A DNA stretch of 64,000 bases from Nostoc paludosum FACHB-159. Lineage in GTDB: Bacteria > Cyanobacteriota > Cyanobacteriia > Cyanobacteriales > Nostocaceae. The notes under the pieces are model-generated. The model was not told the origin of the DNA, ran no database searches, and was given only the letters and a program-made list of their open reading frames with translations. The translations under genes and the position numbers were made by a program. Below, in pieces: positions 17,733 to 25,364 of the stretch. The stretch lies in NCBI RefSeq assembly GCF_014698835.1, contig NZ_JACJTU010000027.1, positions 1 to 64,000 on the forward strand, read 5' to 3'. Numbering within the stretch: the first letter of the stretch is position 1; each line of letters opens with the position of its first letter.

Positions 17733-18557
17733 ATGACAAATAGTGAAATTCACCTGATTACCAGAGAACGTCCCAGTCTAACTCCAGAAATCTTAACAGC
17801 CCTCAAAGCAGGACTTCCTTTACAAAAAGTAGATTTGAGCGAATTCAATCTACAGGGAGTTGATTTAAAACAAGCTAACTTAAGTCAAGCTAAGCTACTA
17901 CGAGCCGACCTCAGCGGTATGGTCTTGAGTGGTGTAAATCTCAGTGGAGCTGATTTGCGAGGTGCTAACCTGCAAGGGGCGGATTTGAGTGGAGCGAATT
18001 TGCAGGGAGCTTATTTAAACCGCGCTGACCTCCAACAAGCGAATCTCAGTGGCGCAAATTTGCAGGGAGCTAAACTGCAAGTAGCGCGTTATGATAGCCA
18101 GACAAAATGGCCTGAAGAATATAACTACAAAGGTTCGGGAGCAGTGGGGCCGAGCGCGAATCTTAATGGCGCCTATCTCAACACAGCTTTTTTACGCAAT
18201 GCAGATTTACAAGGGGCTAATCTGCGGGGAGCTTACCTCAGCGGTGCTGACCTGACTGGAGCCAATTTACAAGGCGCGGCTTTAAGTGGCGCTGACTTGA
18301 GTAAAGCTTATTTGACAGGTGCTTGCTTACGGAATGCTCGATTAACTGGAGCGAATTTGCGGGGTACAGATTTACGAGCAGCTGACCTGACTAACGCAGA
18401 AATGGAGCATCTTGAGAGTATTGCTGGGGCAGATTTTAGTTTTGCCCAAGGATTGACACAAGCAACTAAAGTCATGCTTCACAGTCGTCCAGCATCAGAA
18501 CTGGATGTTTGGAACGCCTACACCCGCAAAACAACTCGTGAAAGTTTAAGTGGGTGA
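17733..18557 (+). CDS. Pentapeptide-repeat protein
   Basis: 274 residues with about 25-30 pentapeptides of the A(D/N)LxG type (GADLRGANLQGADLSGANLQ, GAYLSGADLTGANLQGA), which fold as a right-handed quadrilateral beta-helix. Two repeat blocks, residues about 25-115 and 140-225, are separated by RYDSQTKWPEEYNYKGSG. This break is common in cyanobacterial members. The last 45 residues are non-repeat. No signal peptide is seen, so it is probably cytoplasmic. The function is unknown; it is divergent from the lyase gene and embedded in the phycobilisome region. Confidence 0.85.
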   Translation: MTNSEIHLITRERPSLTPEILTALKAGLPLQKVDLSEFNLQGVDLKQANLSQAKLLRADLSGMVLSGVNLSGADLRGANLQGADLSGANLQGAYLNRADLQQANLSGANLQGAKLQVARYDSQTKWPEEYNYKGSGAVGPSANLNGAYLNTAFLRNADLQGANLRGAYLSGADLTGANLQGAALSGADLSKAYLTGACLRNARLTGANLRGTDLRAADLTNAEMEHLESIAGADFSFAQGLTQATKVMLHSRPASELDVWNAYTRKTTRESLSG

Positions 18558-18565
18558 GCAGGAGT

Positions 18566-18665
18566 TATGGCAGGCAATAGGCAAGAGGCAATAGGCTTGC
18601 GAAAGTCTTTTGGTGCTGGGGTTTGACGAGCAGTTTATTTCCTAAACCATGTTTCAACTGCTATA
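18566..18665. mobile_element. TATAGC-ended repeat, family 3 copy 2 (inverted)
   Basis: Its reverse complement begins TATAGCAGTTGAAACATGGT and then TTAGGA, and contains CTTTCGCAAGC before GCCTATTGCCT. All of these match the copy at 13293 in the opposite orientation. The left end reads TATGGC rather than TATAGC. Confidence 0.6.
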
Positions 18666-18737
18666 TCTTCCCCACTCCGTAGAGACGCTATTAACCGCAT
18701 CTCTACGTACTCTTCTAACTTAATATTGTGAGTTGTT

Positions 18738-18989
18738 TTATAAAGCTTGCCACTTCTGTTTGAGAAGGGCTAAAAATGTAGCGTATCCTTCGGAAAAACC
18801 GGGCGGATCGGGTAGAACATATTGTGGAAATTCTTTATACGATCGCCAAGGTTCAGAAGCATGATGCCGTAAATATAAGGCACATTCTGAGGAACCAGGT
18901 AATCGCCAAGTCATTTGACCAGTTGGTATATCAGTCACAAATCTCTCCCGAAGTCGAAGAAATTGATATTTTATTCTAGATTTTCGCAA
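18738..18989 (-). CDS. Small conserved-looking protein of unknown function
   Basis: An 83-residue basic and aromatic protein (RKSRIKYQFLRLRERFVT, PTGQMTWRLPGSSECALYLR, FPQYVLPDPPGF). I do not recognise its family. The composition is that of a real soluble protein, with Trp and Pro spaced through the chain and no low-complexity sequence. It lies between phycobilisome genes but is not obviously in an operon. No membrane segment or signal peptide is seen. Confidence 0.55.
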   Translation of the reverse strand: MRKSRIKYQFLRLRERFVTDIPTGQMTWRLPGSSECALYLRHHASEPWRSYKEFPQYVLPDPPGFSEGYATFLALLKQKWQAL

Positions 18990-19352
18990 ACTGTCCGGAT
19001 ATTTTGCTCAAATTTCAGATAAAATAAAACATTACCTCTAAGTAGGTCGATGTTGAAAATTGTCTTTATAACAAGGCAGAAGGCAGGCGGCAGAAGGCAG
19101 GAGGAAAAAGCTTTTCGAGCAACTTTGCTTTTCGTTATATATTTTGGTTTTTTCGCACCATGTTATTTATCTAAACCTCGTCTAACTTGAGAACTGGAGT
19201 TTTCCAAAAGGAAACGGGGTTGTGAGAAGAGGGGAGGATTTGGGAATAAAACCTGATTCTGAAAATCAGGGTTTGAAAGTAGACGCGGTTTATGTTGAAT
19301 TGGATTGCATCATTAAGTTTATTGACAATAAATCTTAAAGCAGTTTGTTTAC
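18990..19352. other. Intergenic region with GGCAGAA heptamers
   Basis: At 19078-19108 the sequence AGGCAGAAGGCAGGCGGCAG is a seven-base repeat. A run around 19180-19270 repeats the word CTGAAAATCAGG as an imperfect palindrome (TGATTCTGAAAATCAGGGTT). No gene was seen. Confidence 0.5.
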
Positions 19353-20015
19353 CTATTGTGGCAACAAGTCTTCTAAAGCAGCTCCCACAACTCGGTGATC
19401 CTTATCTTGTCTGAGTTGGTTGAGGGCTGCTTTTGCTTCTGGTTGGTCAAATCGTTTGAGGGCGTAGGCAACCCGCACGCGCATCCGCCAAGATTCAGTA
19501 TTTACCAAGCTGAGTATTTGAGACAATGCTGCAACATTGAGGGTGGAGTCAGCCAGTAAGCCTAGTGCATCAACAGAGGATTCCTGAACTGTAAAATCTT
19601 CGTCCTTTAAACCCTGAACGCAGATATCAAATAATTCTTCAGGACAACCCATTTCAGCGATCGCTGCGAGAATAGTACGACGGACTAACCAATGGTCATC
19701 CTGATAATACGTCAAAACTAAATGAGAAACTGCGACTCTGCCAAATAGTGATAAAGAATTTGCTGCCTCAGCTCGCACGTTAGGTGTATCGTCGAATTTC
19801 ATAATTTGGATCAAGGCAGCAAAAGATTCTGCTGATTGTTGGCTACCCAAACCCCTGGCCACAAAGGAACGCACCAAGAATTCTGAGTCATGGAGTTTAC
19901 TCGTTAGCAAAGGGACTGCAACTTCTGATTGATAATCTTTGAGTGCGGCGATCGCTTTCAAACGATACTGAAAATCTGGATTCTCCAATTCAGCTTTAAT
20001 TTTATCGATTTCCAT
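19353..20015 (-). CDS. HEAT-repeat protein of the bilin lyase / NblB group
   Basis: 220 residues of HEAT/PBS-lyase repeats: FQYRLKAIAALKDYQ, FLVRSFVARGLGSQQS, NVRAEAANSLSLFG, WLVRRTILAAIAEMG and FTVQESSVDALGLLAD. Proteins of this type include the phycoerythrin lyase subunit CpeZ, the MpeV/CpeF group and the phycobilisome-degradation protein NblB. Length and repeat number fit CpeZ or NblB but do not decide between them. It is divergently placed against a phycobiliprotein-like gene that starts 261 bp away, which suggests that it serves that protein or phycoerythrin. Confidence 0.75.
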   Translation of the reverse strand: MEIDKIKAELENPDFQYRLKAIAALKDYQSEVAVPLLTSKLHDSEFLVRSFVARGLGSQQSAESFAALIQIMKFDDTPNVRAEAANSLSLFGRVAVSHLVLTYYQDDHWLVRRTILAAIAEMGCPEELFDICVQGLKDEDFTVQESSVDALGLLADSTLNVAALSQILSLVNTESWRMRVRVAYALKRFDQPEAKAALNQLRQDKDHRVVGAALEDLLPQ

Positions 20016-20094
20016 CGGTGCATTTATTAGGATTATTTTTTACTTTATTTTACAAATGCCAAAAAATAGCGATCGCATTTGGGAAAATTACTAG

Positions 20095-20262
20095 GGAATG
20101 GGGCATAGGGCATAGGGCATTGGGCATAGGGACTGGGGAGATGGGGAAAAAGAGAATTTATGCTTCCCTTTCCTCCCACCCCTCCCACACCTCCCACCCC
20201 TCCGTCTCCTCCCACACCTCCCACCCCTCCCACACTTCCTGCTTGCCCCATGCCCCATGCCC
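20095..20262. repeat. Heptamer and GGAGG/CCTCC repeats in a divergent promoter region
   Basis: GGGCATAGGGCATAGGGCAT at 20099-20128 is followed by a pyrimidine-rich CACCTCCCACCCCTCC array to 20235 and by CCCCATGCCCCATGCCCCAT. The phycobiliprotein-like coding frame is open through the array, but the translation there (repeated PPTPPTPPSPP) is not part of the protein. Confidence 0.65.
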
Positions 20263-20276
20263 CATACCCAAAACCT

Positions 20277-20855
20277 ATGACTCAACTAACCGAAACTGTT
20301 AAGCAATTAATAGCCAAAGCCAGAATCGTCAGCTTTGCACAGTGGGAACAGTCTCATCCTCAAGCAGCGATCGCCATATTCCAAGCTGCGGATGATAATC
20401 TTCGGTATCTGAGCGACGAAGATTTATTACAGATCCAAACTTTATCACCTAATTATTCTGCCTTAATTCCTGTTGCACAATTATTACGCGATCGGGCAGC
20501 CGAAATCGTAGATGAAGCAAGAGTTCAGGTTTTGCTGACTTATCCTGAAATTATCGAGCCTGGAGGAGGTCTTTATCCAGCTGAACGCGCTCAAGCTTGC
20601 TGGCGAGATTTTTGGCATTTTCTCCGTTGCATCACCTATGGCATCGCAGGTAGCCACGCTGAATATACTAGTCCCACAGGACTGCACTATATGAATTTGC
20701 TTTATCAAGAATTACAAGTTCCTTTGGATGCAATGGTTTTGGGCTTAAAAAGTATTAAAGCTGCTAGTTTGAAACGCTGCCAAGCCAATGACCAAGAAAC
20801 TCTTACTCCTTATTTTGACCATTTAATTACCCAACTAGCTGCTTTCCAAATTTAG
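20277..20855 (+). CDS. Orphan phycobiliprotein-like (phycobilisome superfamily) protein
   Basis: 192 residues with the globin-like phycobiliprotein fold. The central block GGGLYPAERAQACWRDFWHF aligns with the bilin-Cys helix of CpcB (RRMAACLRDMEII), so a bilin-binding Cys is kept near residue 112. ITYGIAG and SIKAASLKRC continue the pattern. The N-terminal 60 residues are longer than in alpha or beta subunits. The second beta-type Cys site is absent, and the residues used for hexamer assembly look different. The start ATG at 20277 is chosen because everything upstream translates repeats. It lies directly upstream of cpeC and divergent from a HEAT lyase-like gene. Its function is unknown. Confidence 0.75.
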   Translation: MTQLTETVKQLIAKARIVSFAQWEQSHPQAAIAIFQAADDNLRYLSDEDLLQIQTLSPNYSALIPVAQLLRDRAAEIVDEARVQVLLTYPEIIEPGGGLYPAERAQACWRDFWHFLRCITYGIAGSHAEYTSPTGLHYMNLLYQELQVPLDAMVLGLKSIKAASLKRCQANDQETLTPYFDHLITQLAAFQI

Positions 20856-21244
20856 CGCTAAAAAGTTATGCCATTTTGGATATCAAAAAATTGGCGTTAC
20901 TGATTTCATCTATGAAAATCCTTGTATAGGCTAGCAATTGCAACGTCTCTGCATCTGGATTCATACCACAATTCTGTCTTAGATACCGATAAAAATACTA
21001 AAAAAATCTTAAATTTTTCTGAGGTATCATTTAACTTAACAATTTTTAATAAATATGGTTTCAGCATCGTATCAGAATGTGTAAAGGCATAATGATGTAA
21101 AAAACTCAAAAAACTTGAATTATGGACGTTAAGAGCAATTTTTAAGACTCTAGCTCTCCCTCTTGTTTAAAGTCATGTAAAGTTTTTTAACATCTGCTGA
21201 TATCTTTCTCATAAAATTTAGTTGTTAACTGGGAGATAGTTTGA
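20856..21244. promoter_or_regulatory. Upstream region of the cpe linker operon
   Basis: 389 bp without a gene. The 14-mer ATTTAACTTAACAA at 21029-21042 is shared with the inverted repeat upstream of cpcB (opposite orientation relative to its gene). GTTGTTAACTGGGAGATAG lies just before the cpeC ATG, with GGGAG as the likely ribosome-binding site. CpeR-type activation is expected for cpeC operons, but no CpeR site is defined well enough to mark. Confidence 0.4.
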
Positions 21245-22108
21245 ATGGCTTTCGGACCAGCATCACGATTAGGGGTCGCTTTATTTGAAGACACCGATCC
21301 CATTGATCTGTGGCCAGGTCGCTCTAATGAGGAAATTGAAACCATAATTAGAGCTGTCTACAAGCAAGTTTTAGGCAATGCGTATGTGTTGGAGAGTGAG
21401 CGGCTAGCCGTTCCGGAATCCCAACTCAAACGGGGTGAAATTAGTGTTCGTGAGTTTGTGCGTCAAGTCGCTAAGTCCGAACTTTATCGATCGCGTTTTT
21501 TTGATAGCGTTCCCCGCTATCGGTCGATTGAATTAAATTTCAGACATCTTCTTGGTCGTGCGCCATTGGATCTAGAAGAAACCCGTTCGCATAGCACCAT
21601 TTTGGATACAGAGGGTTTTGAAGCTGACATTGATTCTTATTTAGACAGCGACGAATACCAAGAGACTTTTGGCGAAAACACTGTACCCTACATTCGAGGC
21701 TACAAAACTGAAGCAATTCAGAGCTTGGTTCAGTTTAGCCACTTATTCCAGTTAGTACGTGGTTCGGCTAGCAGCAGTCTTAAGGGTGACTTAGCTGGTA
21801 AACAACCAAAATTGAACAGCTTAGTAATTCAAAACACCCCTACTCCCGTAGTTTCACCACTCAGCAAGGGTGCTACATTCCGCAATCCAACATCTACTCC
21901 TCGCACCCGTCAAGGTGTAGGAGCAAGTGATGACGGTAAGGTATACCGGATTGAAGTCACTGGCTACAAAGCAAATGTGGTAAATAGCATTTCCAAGTTT
22001 CGCCGCAGTAACCAAGTGTATTTCGTACCCTACAATCAACTGTCACAAGAGTATCAAAGGATTCACAAGCAGGGTGGTGTAATTGCTAGTATCACTCCTG
22101 TCAATTAG
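21245..22108 (+). CDS. cpeC: Phycoerythrin-associated rod linker CpeC
   Basis: A 287-residue linker that joins phycoerythrin hexamers at the outer part of the rod. Strong family features: MAFGPASRLGV at the start, YKQVLGNAYVLESERLAVPE, ELNFRHLLGRAPLDLEETRS, YLDSDEYQETFGENTVPY and IRGYKTEA. The C-terminal CpcD domain has KVYRIEVTGYKA and QVYFVPYNQLSQEYQRIH. PE-specific residues (RGYKTEAIQSLVQFSHLFQ) separate it from phycocyanin linkers. It is the first gene of a plus-strand run cpeC-cpeD-cpeS-cpeT-cpeR. Confidence 0.95.
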   Translation: MAFGPASRLGVALFEDTDPIDLWPGRSNEEIETIIRAVYKQVLGNAYVLESERLAVPESQLKRGEISVREFVRQVAKSELYRSRFFDSVPRYRSIELNFRHLLGRAPLDLEETRSHSTILDTEGFEADIDSYLDSDEYQETFGENTVPYIRGYKTEAIQSLVQFSHLFQLVRGSASSSLKGDLAGKQPKLNSLVIQNTPTPVVSPLSKGATFRNPTSTPRTRQGVGASDDGKVYRIEVTGYKANVVNSISKFRRSNQVYFVPYNQLSQEYQRIHKQGGVIASITPVN

Positions 22109-22144
22109 AGAATTTATTCACAAACTAAGCTTGGGAAAAGGTAC

Positions 22145-22903
22145 ATGGGAAGCATACTTATAGATTCCCCGAAGGTGGAGCTGTGGTCAACTAGCTCTAT
22201 TGAAGAAGTAGAAGCAGTGATTCGAGCCGTCTATAAACAGGTTTTAGGTAACGCTCACTTGCTAGAAAGTCAGCGGCTGGTGACTGGAGAATCGCAACTG
22301 CGCGATCGCAAAATCAGCGTTCGTGACTTTGTGCGAATCGTCGCTAAATCCGAGATTTACCGTAGTCGGTTTTTTGAAACCACTGCTCCCTATCGGTTCA
22401 TTGAACTCAACTTTAAACATCTACTAGGCCGCGCTCCCCTAGATCAGACAGAGATTTCTGAGCATATCACTCGTACCATTGAAAACGGTTATGATGCAGA
22501 GATCGATTCCTACATCGATAGCCCGGAGTATGAGGCTAACTTTGGCGACAACACTGTACCCTACTATCGGGGAAACACCAGCCAAGTAGGACAGAAGCAA
22601 GTCGGCTATAACCGAATTTTTGGTCTTGTGCGTGGTGCAGCTGAAAGCTCAAGTACCCTCAAGTCCTCTCAGTTGGTATACTCAGTAGCAACCAACAGCA
22701 CTGCTAAAATCAAGTTATCCTCTGCGATCGGTAGTACTGAAAAGAGATTTAAGATCCTCGTTCAGGGTGGAAGCGGAAAATTCAATAATCCCCTCCGCAA
22801 TGCTACAACCGAGTACATTGTTCCTGCTAGTAAGATGACACCGCAAATTCAGCGGATTAATCGCACTGGTGGCAAGATTGTTAGCATCACAGAGATTGTC
22901 TAA
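22145..22903 (+). CDS. cpeD: Phycoerythrin-associated rod linker CpeD
   Basis: A 252-residue rod linker placed 36 bp after cpeC. The linker domain (about residues 10-150) includes YKQVLGNAHLLESQRLV, ELNFKHLLGRAPLDQTE, YIDSPEYEANFGDNTVPYY and RGNTSQVGQKQVGYNRIF. The C-terminal CpcD-like domain runs from RFKILVQGG to GGKIVSITEIV. It lacks the MAFGPASRLG opening of CpeC and begins MGSILIDSPKVELW, a short N-terminus. The ribosome-binding site AAAAGG lies just upstream. Confidence 0.88.
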   Translation: MGSILIDSPKVELWSTSSIEEVEAVIRAVYKQVLGNAHLLESQRLVTGESQLRDRKISVRDFVRIVAKSEIYRSRFFETTAPYRFIELNFKHLLGRAPLDQTEISEHITRTIENGYDAEIDSYIDSPEYEANFGDNTVPYYRGNTSQVGQKQVGYNRIFGLVRGAAESSSTLKSSQLVYSVATNSTAKIKLSSAIGSTEKRFKILVQGGSGKFNNPLRNATTEYIVPASKMTPQIQRINRTGGKIVSITEIV

Positions 22904-22910
22904 AAAATAG

Positions 22911-22950
22911 GGATTGGGCATTGGGCATTGGGCATTGGGCATTGGGCATA
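22911..22950. repeat. GGGCATT heptamer tandem repeat after cpeD
   Basis: At least four copies of ATTGGGC in a row, starting 8 bases past the cpeD stop, within the putative cpeCDSTR transcription unit. Confidence 0.8.
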
Positions 22951-23076
22951 AGTTATTCTCATTGTTTTCTCAGTTCCTAGTACCGAGTACCCAATCCTTA
23001 ATCCCAGGCTTGATAAAAAGTAAAATAAACTACCATATAGACTGATTGTAAGCTGTTTTTTCAAATCGCTTTTGTA

Positions 23077-23613
23077 ATGAAAATTACTGAATTCTTTGAA
23101 CTTTCAATTGGACGATGGCGATCGCAACGTAGCGGTCATCACTTAGCATTCGCCCATTTTGAAGAAGTCTTGTCTACCATTGACATTGAATCTCTATCTA
23201 CCAACGATCCGGCAGTGCGAGAAGTATGTAAATTATATGACGTTGATACTAGCAGTATTACTCATCCCTTTCGCATGACTTGGGAAGGTGAATCAGACTG
23301 GGACGATAAACCAATCTCTGGTAGTACAGTGCTTGTACCAATTCCCGATATTGAAAACCCTTCTAGAGGCAAACTCTTGCGGGAAAAGGGATACGCCGAA
23401 ACAATCCCAGCAGTAGGTAAATACCACCTGAGCGATGATGGTGTTTTTACCCTACTGACACAGTATGACCTCGCTGCGGCTGAAGAACGAATTTGGTTTG
23501 CTAACCCAAATCTGCGATTTCGCGTATCGATGATAAAAACCAGCGATGGCAAAGGTGTGACAACCGCTTCCTTTTCTTCAGAAATCCGGTCTTTGTCAAG
23601 TTCAACAAGTTAG
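23077..23613 (+). CDS. cpeS: Phycoerythrobilin lyase CpeS
   Basis: An S-type lyase of 178 residues that attaches phycoerythrobilin to the central Cys (82/84) of phycoerythrin. The lipocalin-like features are the N-terminal MKITEFFELSIGRWRSQRSGHH, the GSTVLVPIPD strand, GKLLREKGYAETIPAVGKYH and EERIWFANPNLRFRVSMIK. Its location between cpeD and cpeT matches the known cpeCDESTR order, here without cpeE in its usual place. The second, U-type copy lies at 16881. Confidence 0.92.
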   Translation: MKITEFFELSIGRWRSQRSGHHLAFAHFEEVLSTIDIESLSTNDPAVREVCKLYDVDTSSITHPFRMTWEGESDWDDKPISGSTVLVPIPDIENPSRGKLLREKGYAETIPAVGKYHLSDDGVFTLLTQYDLAAAEERIWFANPNLRFRVSMIKTSDGKGVTTASFSSEIRSLSSSTS

Positions 23614-23757
23614 CAATATTTGGCTAGGAGATTAAATTTTGATAACTGATGACTGATGAGTGTTAACCGTCAATAGTTAACAACCAGAAAGAGTATTTAT
23701 CCTTTTTTAGCGCACACCAAATTACCTAACTTTGTCTTGTCACTCCTGAGGTTGAAT

Positions 23758-24387
23758 ATGACAATAGCACCCAGTGACTCCAACACTAAGTCTAGCGATT
23801 TGCTCACCTTAGCTTGTTGGATGGCAGGAGATTTTAGCAACCAAAAGCAATCTTTTGCAAATCCTCAACTTTACGCGCACATCCACATTTTTTTTCGTCC
23901 TTTACCATTTGAGTTTTTTTCTGGGGTCGGTTTTTATTCTGAACAAGCATATGACCACGATTTATGGACACCCTATCGCCAGGGAGTACATAAATTAGTA
24001 GATTTGGGCGATCGCATTTATATCGAAAATTACAGCTTGAAAGACCCTATACTTTATGCAGGTGCAGGTCGTGAATTAGATATCCTCAAAACCATCACCC
24101 CAGCAAGTATTCAACGGCGCTATAACTGCTCAATGGTTTTTGTTCGAGAAGGTGAAATGTTTCGCGGTAATGTAGAACCAGGAAATCAATGTTTAATTCC
24201 TCGCAATGGCCGCCAAACATATCTTGTTAGCGAAGTAGAAATAACTGAGCATACTTGGGTAAGTCTAGATAAAGGCATGGATATTGAAACCCACGAACAA
24301 ATATGGGGTTCAACTGCTGGGCCTTTGCAGTTTGAAAAACGAGAAAGTTTTGCTGATGAATTAAATGCGGTAGGCGCATTATGTTAA
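23758..24387 (+). CDS. cpeT: Phycobiliprotein lyase CpeT (T-type)
   Basis: A T-type lyase (209 residues) that loads the distal Cys (about 153-165) of beta subunits. Recognisable stretches: LACWMAGDFSNQKQSFANP, HIFFRPLPFEFFSGVGFYSE, QAYDHDLWTPYRQGVHKLVD, RRYNCSMVFVREGEMFRG and MDIETHEQIWGSTAGPL. The start is the ATG at 23758, which has GAGG nine bases upstream. Its last 7 bases overlap the start of cpeR, so the two are translationally coupled. Confidence 0.92.
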   Translation: MTIAPSDSNTKSSDLLTLACWMAGDFSNQKQSFANPQLYAHIHIFFRPLPFEFFSGVGFYSEQAYDHDLWTPYRQGVHKLVDLGDRIYIENYSLKDPILYAGAGRELDILKTITPASIQRRYNCSMVFVREGEMFRGNVEPGNQCLIPRNGRQTYLVSEVEITEHTWVSLDKGMDIETHEQIWGSTAGPLQFEKRESFADELNAVGALC

Positions 24388-24719
24388 TTCAGCTCGAATC
24401 TGTTAAACCCAAAATGTTACCTCCACTAGCTGAAAAAAAAATGCGCTGCTGGATTCGCAGTCGCCACTTAATTTGTTCGGGTAACTTTTTTATCTTCGAG
24501 ACATTAGAATATACGACGATTGAAAGGTTTTCTGAATGTGTAGCTTCTTTAGGAGGAACAGTAATATCTGTTGACCCCGTTAATAAAATTTGGATGGGCG
24601 ATCATCGCCAAGTTATTCTATATCAAGCAAAAGCAAGTTTACACACACCTCATCACACATTGAAACAATACTGGATAAAATACGGTGGTTTCTACACTAG
24701 ATTTGATGTTCGTGTTTGA
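24381..24719 (+). CDS. cpeR: Phycoerythrin operon activator CpeR
   Basis: A 112-residue protein that in chromatically acclimating cyanobacteria is needed for expression of cpeBA and pebAB. I recognise it by MLPPLAEKKMRCWIRSRHLI, CSGNFFIFETLEYTTIERF, WMGDHRQVILYQAKASLHTP and HHTLKQYWIKYGGFYTRFD, and by its fixed position after cpeT. It has no standard helix-turn-helix, and how it acts is not settled. An internal ATG 11 codons in (MLPPLAEKK) is a possible alternative start. It makes this cluster able to switch on phycoerythrin genes elsewhere in the genome. Confidence 0.85.
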   Translation: MLIQLESVKPKMLPPLAEKKMRCWIRSRHLICSGNFFIFETLEYTTIERFSECVASLGGTVISVDPVNKIWMGDHRQVILYQAKASLHTPHHTLKQYWIKYGGFYTRFDVRV

Positions 24720-25364
24720 GAGATGCTATTGCTAGCTTGCTTTGGGTTAGAGGTAGGCTCTAATTGAAGAAGAATACAGAATACAAAATGGGCTACGCCC
24801 CGGTGCGCTAACAGAATTCAATTTCTTTTTCTAGTGGCTGACGCCAATATTGCTGTTTTGTTAACAGTTCAAAAATCAGTCTTCAAAAAGGAAGTCAGCA
24901 GTAGGGAATAAGCAAGTAGGGGAGAACCCAGTCACCAAGCCCTTACTTTCCGCGCCTATCCCTACTTTCTGATTCTGGTTTCTGAATTTTAATTCCTCCC
25001 TCAGATGGTTGACGGTTAACTGTTAATCTATCATTGCCAATTTTTGATGCGATTAGTTGTTACCTATTAACTGTTGGCCATCTGGGTTTGTTAGAAAATG
25101 TAACTAAAAAATCTCCCAAAACTTGATAACTTATATCCTATTGTGAAGGGAATTAAAGTTGTTAGTGCTAAATTTGAGTAAATTATAGAACTTACGCACT
25201 GGAGCCTGAAACCTAGATCCCCCCTTAAAAATGGGGGAACTTCTAAAGCCCTCTTTTTAAGGGGGTTGGGGTATCTGATTGCGTAAGTCCTGAAATAAAC
25301 ACTAACAAATACTGGTGTCCCATTACTTTTAAAAATATTGTTTTTTCAAAGGTTGTTGAACAGT
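24720..25364. other. Intergenic region before the coiled-coil linker gene
   Basis: 645 bp with no gene. At 25214-25270 there is a dispersed non-coding repeat with the arms CCCCCCTTAAAAATGGGGG and CCCTCTTTTTAAGGGGG; a related form lies at 41915-41990. GTTAACTGTTAATC (25014-25027) and TATTAACTGTTGGCC (about 25068-25082) are near repeats and could be regulatory. Confidence 0.5.

Noticed and set aside
20160..20276. A Pro/Thr-rich N-terminal extension of the phycobiliprotein-like protein
   Set aside because: The extra residues are only the translation of CCTCC repeats; the ATG at 20277 gives a normal N-terminus.
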